Notes under the pieces: model-generated | Seen by the model: only the letters and a program-made list of their open reading frames with translations | The model's database searches: none | Told to the model about the DNA's origin: nothing | Made by a program: the position numbers and the translations under genes | Shown here: one piece after another, positions 53,832-61,444 of the stretch | Layout of the letters: the number at the start of each line of letters is the position of its first letter | Position numbering within the stretch: position 1 is the stretch's first letter | Assembly (NCBI RefSeq): GCF_004358185.1 | Contig: NZ_SMUV01000064.1 | Span: forward strand, 1-64,000 | Length of the DNA: 64,000 nt | DNA from: Antarcticimicrobium luteum | GTDB taxonomy: Bacteria > Pseudomonadota > Alphaproteobacteria > Rhodobacterales > Rhodobacteraceae | Direction of reading: 5' to 3'

Positions 53832-55117
53832 TGGTCTGGGTCGGCCTCGCCGCTGCGGCCTTCCTGGCCTCGGGGCTGGCCATTGCCTATGTGATCGGCG
53901 GTGCGGCGGTGCTGGCCTTCATCGTCACCGACAATTCCCGCTACCTTGCGATCCTGCCGCAGCAGATCTTTTCCAAGATCGATGTCTTCGCGCTGATGGC
54001 GATGCCGCTTTTCATCCTCGCGGGCGAGCTGATGAACCGGGGCGGCATCACCGGTGCGCTGATCAACCTTTCGATGGCGCTGGTGGGCCGGGTGCGCGGC
54101 GGGCTGGGGCATGTCAATATCCTCACCTCGGTGTTCTTCGCCGGCATCTCCGGCTCGGCCGTGGCCGATGCTGCCGCCCTCTCCAACACGCTGGTGCCCG
54201 AGATGACGCGGCGGGGCTACAGCCTGACTTACGCCAGTGCGGTCACCGCCGCCTCCTCGATCATCGGCCCCATCGTACCGCCCTCGATCATCCTGATCTT
54301 CTACGGCGCATTGATGGGCACCTCGGTCACCGCGCTGTTTCTCGCCGGGATCATACCCGGACTGGTGCTGGCCGCGGCCCTGCTGGTGGTCAACGGCGCC
54401 TTTGCCGTGCGCCAGAACCACCCACGGGTGGAGAAGGAGGACATGCCGCCCATTCTGCCGACGCTGATCCATTCGTTGCCTGCGATGTCGCTGCCGATCA
54501 TCATCCTCGGCGGCATCGTCTTCGGCTGGATGACGCCCACCGAGGCCGCCGCCGTCGCCGTCTTTGCCGCGCTGGGGGCGGGCTGGTTCTATGCCGGGAT
54601 CTCGGGCGGCGAGGTGCTGGAGGCGCTGCGCCGCACCGCCATCCTGTCCGGCTCGATCTTCATCATCATCTGCGCCGTCTCGGCGCTGGGCCATCTGGGG
54701 GCGCTTGAACGCGTGCCCGAGGCGATCTCGGACATGGTCGCGCGGCTGGGTCTCGGCCCCGCCGGCTACATGCTGGCAATGAACGTGATCTTCCTGCTCG
54801 CCGGCATGGTGCTCGACATTCCCGTGGCGCTGGCACTGCTGGTGCCGCTGCTGGCCCCGGTCGCACTGGCGCAGGGCGCGGACCCGGTGCACCTTGGCAT
54901 CGTGCTGTGTTTCAACCTTTGTATCGGGCTGGTCTCGCCGCCGATGGGAGGCTGCCTTCTGGTGGTCTCGACGGTGACTGGCGTGAGCTACTGGAAGCTG
55001 GCGCGCGCCGTGCTCCCGTTTGTGTTGACCCAGATCGCCGTGCTGGCACTGCTGGTGAAACTGCCGGGGCTCAGCCTTTGGCTGCCACACGCCTTCGGGC
55101 TGGGCATCGGACCCTGA
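53828..55117 (+). CDS. TRAP transporter large permease DctM
   Basis: 429 residues with about 12 TM helices. SVFFAGISGSAVADAAALSNTLVPEM near 98-123 and SIIGPIVPPSIILIFYG near 143-159 are DctM signatures. PTEAAAVAVFAALGAGWFY follows, and NLCIGLVSPPMGGCLLV near 363 closes the family pattern. It is the Na+-driven translocation subunit. It overlaps the upstream gene by ATGA. Here M precedes P and Q, unlike the common P-Q-M order. Confidence 0.93.
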   Translation: MMVWVGLAAAAFLASGLAIAYVIGGAAVLAFIVTDNSRYLAILPQQIFSKIDVFALMAMPLFILAGELMNRGGITGALINLSMALVGRVRGGLGHVNILTSVFFAGISGSAVADAAALSNTLVPEMTRRGYSLTYASAVTAASSIIGPIVPPSIILIFYGALMGTSVTALFLAGIIPGLVLAAALLVVNGAFAVRQNHPRVEKEDMPPILPTLIHSLPAMSLPIIILGGIVFGWMTPTEAAAVAVFAALGAGWFYAGISGGEVLEALRRTAILSGSIFIIICAVSALGHLGALERVPEAISDMVARLGLGPAGYMLAMNVIFLLAGMVLDIPVALALLVPLLAPVALAQGADPVHLGIVLCFNLCIGLVSPPMGGCLLVVSTVTGVSYWKLARAVLPFVLTQIAVLALLVKLPGLSLWLPHAFGLGIGP

Positions 55118-55170
55118 GACGACATTAATACCCAAAAGAAAATACCAAAAACCCAATAGGAGGACCTGAC

Positions 55171-56151
55171 ATGAAACTCTCGAAATTCCTGACCGGCGGA
55201 CTGCTCGCCGCGACGCTCGCGCTGGGCGCAAATGCGGCCTCGGCCCAGATCAAGATCGCCCTAGACAGCCCGCCGGATCTCAACGGTTCGGGCACCTATG
55301 TCTGGGCGCATACCTTCTCCAGCTATCTCAACGAGCATGGGATGGCGTCCGAGGAATTCCAGCGCGGCGCGCTCGGCGGCGATGACGAGCTGTTCGATCA
55401 GGTCAGCCAGGGTCTGCTGGAGGTCTCGATGTCGCCGCTCAACATCGTCGGCTCCATCGACAAGCTGATCTATGGTCTGCGCCTGCCCTATTTCTTTGCC
55501 GACATGGAAGAGGTCGACCGCGCGCTGAACGCCGGCGGCATGCTGGCCCGGATCAACGCGGCCACCGCGCCCGAGGGCGTGCGGGTGATCGCCGTCAACA
55601 CGGTCGGCCAGGCCACCGGCATCTTCAACACCAAAAAGCCGGTGAACTCGGTCGCCGACATGGCGGGGCTGCGGATGCGCGCGCTGGACGAAAGCCAGAT
55701 TGAACTTTACGAGGCCTGGGGCGCCGCCGGCACGATCGTCAGCTGGGCCGAGGTTCCCAACGCGCTGCAAACCGGCGTCGCCGACGGCTACATGAACCCG
55801 GCCTTCGTGCCGCTGCTGTTCGGGCATACCGATTTTCTCAAGCATTTCACCGATGCCCGTGTCGCCCCCTCGCTGCGCATCACCATCGTATCCGAGGACT
55901 GGTATCAGGGCCTGAGCGACGCGGATCGCGCCACGGTTGACGCCGCCGCCGCCGCCGCCACCGCGGCCAACCGCGCTTGGCTCGGCACCCAGGACGCCGT
56001 CCTGGGCAAGCTGGAAGAGGCCGGCGTCGCCGTGGTCAAGCTGGACCAGGCCGCGCGCAACGAATTCCGCGCCGCCTCCGCCCCCGCCTACGAAAGCGGC
56101 CTGCTGAGCCAGGACCAGATCGCGGCCTGGGAAGCGGCCAAGGGCAACTGA
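55171..56151 (+). CDS. TRAP transporter substrate-binding protein DctP
   Basis: 326 residues with a signal peptide cleaved near ASAQ at about 25. DctP fold features: YVWAHTFSSYLNEHG, FQRGALGGDDELFDQVSQGLLEVSM, LRMRALDESQIELYEAWGA with the substrate-carboxylate Arg in its usual place, and WAEVPNALQTGVADGYMNP. The fixed Arg means the ligand has a carboxylate, as in most DctP proteins. GGAGG precedes the ATG by seven bases. The 53-bp gap after dctM is A-rich. Confidence 0.93.
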   Translation: MKLSKFLTGGLLAATLALGANAASAQIKIALDSPPDLNGSGTYVWAHTFSSYLNEHGMASEEFQRGALGGDDELFDQVSQGLLEVSMSPLNIVGSIDKLIYGLRLPYFFADMEEVDRALNAGGMLARINAATAPEGVRVIAVNTVGQATGIFNTKKPVNSVADMAGLRMRALDESQIELYEAWGAAGTIVSWAEVPNALQTGVADGYMNPAFVPLLFGHTDFLKHFTDARVAPSLRITIVSEDWYQGLSDADRATVDAAAAAATAANRAWLGTQDAVLGKLEEAGVAVVKLDQAARNEFRAASAPAYESGLLSQDQIAAWEAAKGN

Positions 56152-56155
56152 GCCG

Positions 56156-56713
56156 ATGAAACCCATGGCCCGCATCCTCGACCGGCTGTCGGCAACGCTC
56201 AACAGCATCGCCCTCTGGGGGGCGGTGCTGGCGGTGCTGGCCATGGTTTTCGCCGCCGGCTGGCAGGTGCTGGCGCGCTATGTACTGAACGCCCCGCCGA
56301 TCTGGACCGAGGAACTGGCCCGCCGCGCCATGGTCTGGGCCGGCATGCTGGGGGCCTCCTGCGCCTTCCGTGCCGCCTCGGATCCGACGCTCTTTCCCAA
56401 CATGCAGACCATCCGCGGCACGCCGGGCATGGCTCTGGCGCTGATCCGGGCGGCGGGTGTTATCGCCTTTGCCGCCCCGGTGATCTGGTATTCGCTGTTC
56501 AACGCGCGGATGGACATGGCGCGCGGCTTTCTCGGCCGCAGCCTGGGTCGGCAGGCCGAGATGCTGGACATTCCGATGATCTGGTTCACCGGCGCCGTAC
56601 CGCTCGCCTTTGCACTGATCCTGATCCATCTGGCCGCGCGGCTTATGATGCAGGCGACCGGGCAGCTTCCGGTCTCCCGGCCGGTTTCCCAGCCCTCTCC
56701 CAAGACCCCATAG
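56156..56713 (+). CDS. TRAP transporter small permease DctQ
   Basis: 185 residues with four TM helices (about 20-40, 60-78, 95-115, 143-165). WQVLARYVLNAPPIWTEELARRAMVWAGMLG near 36-66 is the DctQ signature (landmark ARYVLN...WTEELAR). It starts four bases after dctP and is required for the DctM channel. Ends ten bases before the M81 gene. Confidence 0.9.
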   Translation: MKPMARILDRLSATLNSIALWGAVLAVLAMVFAAGWQVLARYVLNAPPIWTEELARRAMVWAGMLGASCAFRAASDPTLFPNMQTIRGTPGMALALIRAAGVIAFAAPVIWYSLFNARMDMARGFLGRSLGRQAEMLDIPMIWFTGAVPLAFALILIHLAARLMMQATGQLPVSRPVSQPSPKTP

Positions 56714-56722
56714 GACACGAAA

Positions 56723-58174
56723 ATGAAGATCTTCATCGCCGGTCTGAGCACCGAAACAAACTCCTTTTCCCCGCTGCCCACCGGCATGGCGAGTTTCGAA
56801 GAGGGGTCTATCCATCACGGCGACGCCACGAAAGACGCGCCGATGTACTGGACCGCGCCGCTGCACATCTGGCGCGAGAAGGCCGGGGAAAACGGCTGGC
56901 AGGTGATCGAGAGCCTGTCGGCCCACGCCCAGCCCTCCGGCCCCACGGTGAAATCCGTCTACGAAGGCTTCCGCGACGAGATCGCTTCCGACCTCAGGGC
57001 GGCGGGCGGCGCTGATGTGATCCTGCTGGCGCTGCACGGTGCGATGATCGCCGACGGCTATGACGATTGCGAGGGCGACCTGATCGCCCACCTGCGCGCC
57101 ATTGCCCCGGATGCCGTGATCGGCGGCCTCTTGGACCCCCATTCCAACCTCACCGACAAGATGATGACCCAGGCCTCCCTGCTGGTGGCCTTCAAGGAAT
57201 ACCCCCATGTCGACGTGCCCGAGCGCGCCGCCGACCTGTTCCGCCTCGCCGCCGACACCGCCGCAGGAAAAATCAAACCGGTGATGCGCGACTGGGACTG
57301 CCGCATGATCATCGCCATGCCCACCACCAAACAGCCGATGCGCGGCTTCGTCGACGAGATGATGGCGGCGGAGGGGCAGGGGGGTCTGCTGTCGCTCTCC
57401 CTGATCCACGGCTTCCCCTGGTCCGACCACCCCCGCACCGGCACCCGCGCCGTTGCCATCTGCGACGGCAGTGCGGAGCGGGCGGCAGAGGAGGCCGAGG
57501 CGCTCGGACGCAAGATCTTTGCCCTGCGCCACGAGCTGCACCGCTCCCTGCCCGATATCGACACGGCCCTCGACATCGCCGAGGCCGAGGCCAAGGGTCC
57601 GATCGTGCTCGCCGACATGTCGGACAACGCCGGCGGCGGCGCGCCGTCTGACGCCACCTTTCTGCTGCGCGCGATGATCGAACGCGGCATGACCGGCGTC
57701 GCCACCGGCCTGTTCTGGGATCCCATCGCCGTCCGCATCTGCAAGGAGGCCGGCGAGGGGGCCACGCTGAACCTGCGCATCGGGGGCAAATGCGGCCCGA
57801 TGTCGGGCGATCCGCTGGACCTGACCGTCACGGTGAAAAAGATCGCCTCTGGTCTGACCCAGCGTTTCGGAAAACTGCCCGCGCCGATGGGCGATGTGGT
57901 CTGGATCGAATCGAACGGCATCGACATCGTGCTGAACGACCTGCGCACCCAGACCTTCCACCCCGAGGCGTTCGAGCAGCTCGGCATCGACCTTTCGCAG
58001 CGTCGCTATGTCTGCGTGAAGTCCTCGAACCACTACGAGGCGGGCTTCAACCCCATCGCCGCCAAGGTCATTGGCGTCGCCACCCCCGGCTCCATCACTC
58101 CCGATTTCGCCAATATTCCGTACAAGAACCGGGCAAAAACCTACTTCCCGGTGGTGGAGGACCCCTTCGCATGA
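56723..58174 (+). CDS. M81 family metallopeptidase, MlrC-like
   Basis: 483 residues, normal for the family. The N-terminus has GLSTETNSFSPLPT near 7-20 with the conserved Glu11. LHGAM stands at 104-108. Asp138 and His140 in LLDPHSN and His162 in EYPHVDVP fit the zinc triad reported for microcystinase C. MlrC cleaves linear microcystin fragments, but most M81 proteins lie in bacteria with no microcystin pathway, so a peptide or amide of another kind is likely. Coupled by overlap to the hydrolase gene. Confidence 0.85.
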   Translation: MKIFIAGLSTETNSFSPLPTGMASFEEGSIHHGDATKDAPMYWTAPLHIWREKAGENGWQVIESLSAHAQPSGPTVKSVYEGFRDEIASDLRAAGGADVILLALHGAMIADGYDDCEGDLIAHLRAIAPDAVIGGLLDPHSNLTDKMMTQASLLVAFKEYPHVDVPERAADLFRLAADTAAGKIKPVMRDWDCRMIIAMPTTKQPMRGFVDEMMAAEGQGGLLSLSLIHGFPWSDHPRTGTRAVAICDGSAERAAEEAEALGRKIFALRHELHRSLPDIDTALDIAEAEAKGPIVLADMSDNAGGGAPSDATFLLRAMIERGMTGVATGLFWDPIAVRICKEAGEGATLNLRIGGKCGPMSGDPLDLTVTVKKIASGLTQRFGKLPAPMGDVVWIESNGIDIVLNDLRTQTFHPEAFEQLGIDLSQRRYVCVKSSNHYEAGFNPIAAKVIGVATPGSITPDFANIPYKNRAKTYFPVVEDPFA

Positions 58175-59022
58175 GCAATCCGCTGATCGCCGCCCGAAAC
58201 GCCTTTGCCATGGGCTTCCCCGAGCGCCGCGTGGTGCTGAACGTGCGGGACTGGGGCTATATCGACACCGGGCAGGGGCCCGCGCTCCTGCTGATCCCCG
58301 GCACGCTGGGACGCGGCGACATCTTCTGGCAACAGATCACGGCTCTGTCGGATCGGCTGCGCGTCGTCGCGGTCACCTACCCCGAAACCGGCGGCATCGC
58401 GGAATGGGCCGAAGACCTCGCCGCCCTGCTCGATCATCTGGGCATTGAAACCGCCTCGGTTCTGGGCTCCTCCCTGGGGGGATATCTGGCGCAGTATTTC
58501 GCCGCCGCGCATCCTGGCCGGGTGGACACCCTCTTTGCCGCCAACACGCTGCACTCGGTCGCCGGCCTCATCGACAAGATGCCCTATGCGCTGGATCTCG
58601 ACGCCGCCCCCATCGCCGATCTGCGCGCAGGTTTCGGCCAGGGGCTGGGCGCCTGGGCCGAGGCCCACCCCGATCAGGCCGATCTGGTGGAGCTGCTGCT
58701 GGAAGAGGTCGGCGGCCGGATTCCCGAACCCGAGCTGCGGATGCGGCTCAAGGCGCTGAAAACCGCGCCGGAGCTGCCGCCGCTGACCCTGTCGGAAAGC
58801 GGGCGCTTTACCATCGAGGCCGACGACGACCCGCTGATCCCACCCGAGATGCGGGCCGCCGTCCGCGCCCGGGTCCGGCCCGCCGCCGCCTACCGCTTTA
58901 CCTGGGGCGGGCATTTCCCCTATGTCGCGCGCCCCGAGGCCTATGCCGCCCTGTTGGAACAGGCGCTGGGCCTGACCGTCACCGGCCCCGACTGGGGCAG
59001 CGAAAAGGAGCGCGCGCAATGA
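58171..59022 (+). CDS. Alpha/beta hydrolase
   Basis: 283 residues. The nucleophile elbow GSSLGG has Ser101. ADDDPLIPPEM near 224 offers the acid, and GGHFPYVARPEAY near 253 the catalytic His. LLIPGTLGRGDIFWQQ holds the oxyanion region. It could release an ester- or amide-linked group ahead of amino-acid oxidation. The ATG overlaps the M81 stop (ATGA), and its stop overlaps the next gene. Confidence 0.85.
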   Translation: MSNPLIAARNAFAMGFPERRVVLNVRDWGYIDTGQGPALLLIPGTLGRGDIFWQQITALSDRLRVVAVTYPETGGIAEWAEDLAALLDHLGIETASVLGSSLGGYLAQYFAAAHPGRVDTLFAANTLHSVAGLIDKMPYALDLDAAPIADLRAGFGQGLGAWAEAHPDQADLVELLLEEVGGRIPEPELRMRLKALKTAPELPPLTLSESGRFTIEADDDPLIPPEMRAAVRARVRPAAAYRFTWGGHFPYVARPEAYAALLEQALGLTVTGPDWGSEKERAQ

Positions 59023-59996
59023 TCGTTCTGACCCAAGACGACGTCGCGGCGCTGCTGCCGATGGACGAGGCGATCGAGGTGGTGGCCGGGGTGATGAAGG
59101 GCGTCTCGGCGCGCTCGGCGCAACTGCCGCTGCGCGCGGTGGTGCCGGTGGGCGGGAACAACAAGATGGGCGTGATGCCCGGCGCCATCGCCGATCCGGC
59201 CTGTTTCGGCGTCAAGCTGGTCAGTCTGTTTCCCGAGAATCCCGCGCGCGGTCTGTCCTCTCACCGCGGCGCCATCGTGCTGTTCGAGGCCGAGACCGGC
59301 GGCGCCGTGGCGATGATGGACGCGAGCCTTTTGACCGCGATCCGCACCGCCGCCGCCAGCGCCGTGGCCACCCGCGCGCTGGCCCGAGAGGACGCCGGCA
59401 GCCTCGCGCTGATCGGCTACGGCGAACAGGCCGAACATCACCTGACCGCGATGCTGGCGGTGCGCCCGATCAAACGCGTCGCGGTCGCAGGCCGCTCGGC
59501 TGAAAAGGCGGCCGGTTTCGCCGCCCGCGCCGCCGCCGATTACCCGGAGGTGGATTTTTCCAGCGGAACCGACCTGCACACCGCCATCGCGGACGCCGAC
59601 ATCGTGTGCACCGTTACCGCCGCTCCCACCCCCATCGTGATGGGGGACTGGGTGAAGCCGGGGGCCCATGTCAATGTCGTCGGGTCCTCCATCCCTTCGA
59701 TGCGCGAGGTCGACGACAGCATGGTCGAGCGCGGCGCGATCTGGGTCGACTACCTGCCCTCGACGCTGGCCCAGGCCGGTGAGATCGTCGAGATGATCGC
59801 TGCCGGTACCTTTTCCGAAACCGACCTGAAGGGCGAGATCGGCGCGTTGCTGGCAGGCGAGATCGCAGGGCGCGCGGACCCCGACCAGATCACCGTCTAC
59901 CGCTCGCTCGGCGTCGCGGCGCAGGATCTGGCGGCGGCGCATCACGTGCTGGAGCGCGCAAGGGCCGAGGGGCGCGGCCAACCCGTGGCTTTCTGA
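59019..59996 (+). CDS. Ornithine cyclodeaminase / mu-crystallin family protein (DauB-like)
   Basis: 325 residues. RTAAASAVATRALAREDAGSLALIGYGEQAEHHL near 108-140 contains the dinucleotide motif GYGEQA. ADIVCTVTAAPTPIV near 192-206 and HVNVVGSSIPSMREVDDSM follow in family order. The family includes ornithine cyclodeaminase, ketimine reductases and DauB, which reduces the imino acid released by DauA to the L-amino acid with NAD(P)H. With a DauA-like enzyme in the same operon, a D-to-L inversion is the simplest guess. The start overlaps the hydrolase stop (ATGA). Confidence 0.82.
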   Translation: MIVLTQDDVAALLPMDEAIEVVAGVMKGVSARSAQLPLRAVVPVGGNNKMGVMPGAIADPACFGVKLVSLFPENPARGLSSHRGAIVLFEAETGGAVAMMDASLLTAIRTAAASAVATRALAREDAGSLALIGYGEQAEHHLTAMLAVRPIKRVAVAGRSAEKAAGFAARAAADYPEVDFSSGTDLHTAIADADIVCTVTAAPTPIVMGDWVKPGAHVNVVGSSIPSMREVDDSMVERGAIWVDYLPSTLAQAGEIVEMIAAGTFSETDLKGEIGALLAGEIAGRADPDQITVYRSLGVAAQDLAAAHHVLERARAEGRGQPVAF

Positions 59997-60102
59997 CGGA
60001 GACGCATGCTGCGCCTTCATGCCAGGGGGCGCTTGGGCTATACCGGGACGAGCGCGCCGGATCCGGCCCGGCGCGCGGCCCTGACCCGGCGGGAGAACGC
60101 CC

Positions 60103-61443
60103 ATGAACCTGCGCCCCTTGCTTATCATTCCGCCGCTTGCGCTCGGCGTGATCGGTTTCATCTGGATGACGCGGAGCGGCCAGCCTCCCGCCGCCGCCGA
60201 GCCCGAGGCGACGGTGGCCGTGCGGGTGATGTCCGTCACACCGGCGTCGATCGCGCCCACGGCCGAGGGCTATGGCCGGGTGGAACCGGCGCATCGCTGG
60301 TCGGCCGTCTCGCAGGTCGAGGGCCGCATCGCCCGCCTGACCGACGGGTTGGCCGAAGGCAGTTTCGTCGATGCGGGCGCCATGCTGGTCGAGGTCGACC
60401 GCACCGATTACGATCTCTCGGTGCAAAAGACCCGCGCCAATATCGCCGCCGCCGAGGCGACCCTGGCCGAGCTTGACCGGAAAGAGGCCAACAGCCGCCG
60501 CAATCTTGAGATCGAGCAGCGCACGCTCGAGGTGGCGCGAACCGAATTCGACCGCGTCAAGTCGCTGGTCGAGAGCGGCACCAGCACCCAGGCCGCGCTC
60601 AACGCCGCCGAAAAGACCCTTTTCGCCCAGCAGAACGCGCTCACCAATGTGACCAATACGCTGGCCCTCTTCCCGGCGCAGCGCGCCTCGGCCGAGGCGA
60701 CGCTGGCGGTGCGCCAGGCCGAGCTGGCCGAGGCCGAGCGCGCGCTGTCCAAGACCACCATCACCGCGCCCTTCCGGGGCCGCGTCAATACGCTTAACGT
60801 CGACCCGGACCAGTTCATCCGCACCGGCGAGACGCTGCTGACGCTGGACAGCGCCGCCGCCGCACAGATCACCGCCGAGATCGCACCGCGCGCCTTTCGC
60901 GCCCTGGCGATGGCTTCGGTGGGCGGGCAAATGCCCGAGGGCACGCTGGTCGACACCAGCCGCCTGAGCGGCCTGATGCAGGACCGGGGCATCACCGCCA
61001 CCGTCACCCTCGACGTGGCCGGCACCACCGCCCGTTACGACGCCCGCATCCTGCGCCTGCGCGGCACCGTGGACAGCGAGACCGGCACCATCGGCGTGGT
61101 GGTTCAGGTCGACGATCCCTATATCGCCAACGGCGCCGGCGGCCGCCCGCCGCTCAACCCCGGCAGCTTTGTCACCGTCACCCTCAGCGCCCCGCCGCTC
61201 GACGGCGTTATCGCCGTGCCCCGCACCGCGCTGCATCTCGACGATGCCGGCGCGCCCTTTGTCTATCTCGCCGATGCCGAGAACCGGCTGGAAATCCGCC
61301 CGGTGCAGACCGGCCCGGCGCTGGGCGGCGACGTGCTGATCACCGGCGGGCTCGAGGGCGGCGAAACGCTGGTGCTCTCGACCCCGACCCCCTCGGTTCC
61401 GGGTATCAGGCTGATCCCGGTCACTCCCGGCGGGGCGGGCTGA
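60103..61443 (+). CDS. RND efflux membrane-fusion protein (HlyD family)
   Basis: 446 residues. An N-terminal TM anchor (about 5-24) leads to the barrel-sandwich strands PTAEGYGRVEPAHRWSAV and GRIARLTDGLAEGSFVDAGAML. A coiled-coil hairpin follows at about 105-215, then the second lipoyl half TITAPFRGRV near 222. C-terminal beta-barrel and membrane-proximal domains follow. It pairs with the pump, which starts one base after its stop. GGGAGAACG precedes the ATG. The 106-bp gap after the OCD gene marks a new unit. Confidence 0.9.
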   Translation: MNLRPLLIIPPLALGVIGFIWMTRSGQPPAAAEPEATVAVRVMSVTPASIAPTAEGYGRVEPAHRWSAVSQVEGRIARLTDGLAEGSFVDAGAMLVEVDRTDYDLSVQKTRANIAAAEATLAELDRKEANSRRNLEIEQRTLEVARTEFDRVKSLVESGTSTQAALNAAEKTLFAQQNALTNVTNTLALFPAQRASAEATLAVRQAELAEAERALSKTTITAPFRGRVNTLNVDPDQFIRTGETLLTLDSAAAAQITAEIAPRAFRALAMASVGGQMPEGTLVDTSRLSGLMQDRGITATVTLDVAGTTARYDARILRLRGTVDSETGTIGVVVQVDDPYIANGAGGRPPLNPGSFVTVTLSAPPLDGVIAVPRTALHLDDAGAPFVYLADAENRLEIRPVQTGPALGGDVLITGGLEGGETLVLSTPTPSVPGIRLIPVTPGGAG

Positions 61444-61444
61444 G

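Noticed and set aside
56723-58174. Microcystin degradation pathway
   Set aside because: Only an MlrC-family gene is present; mlrA, mlrB and mlrD are not seen, so the toxin pathway is not supported.
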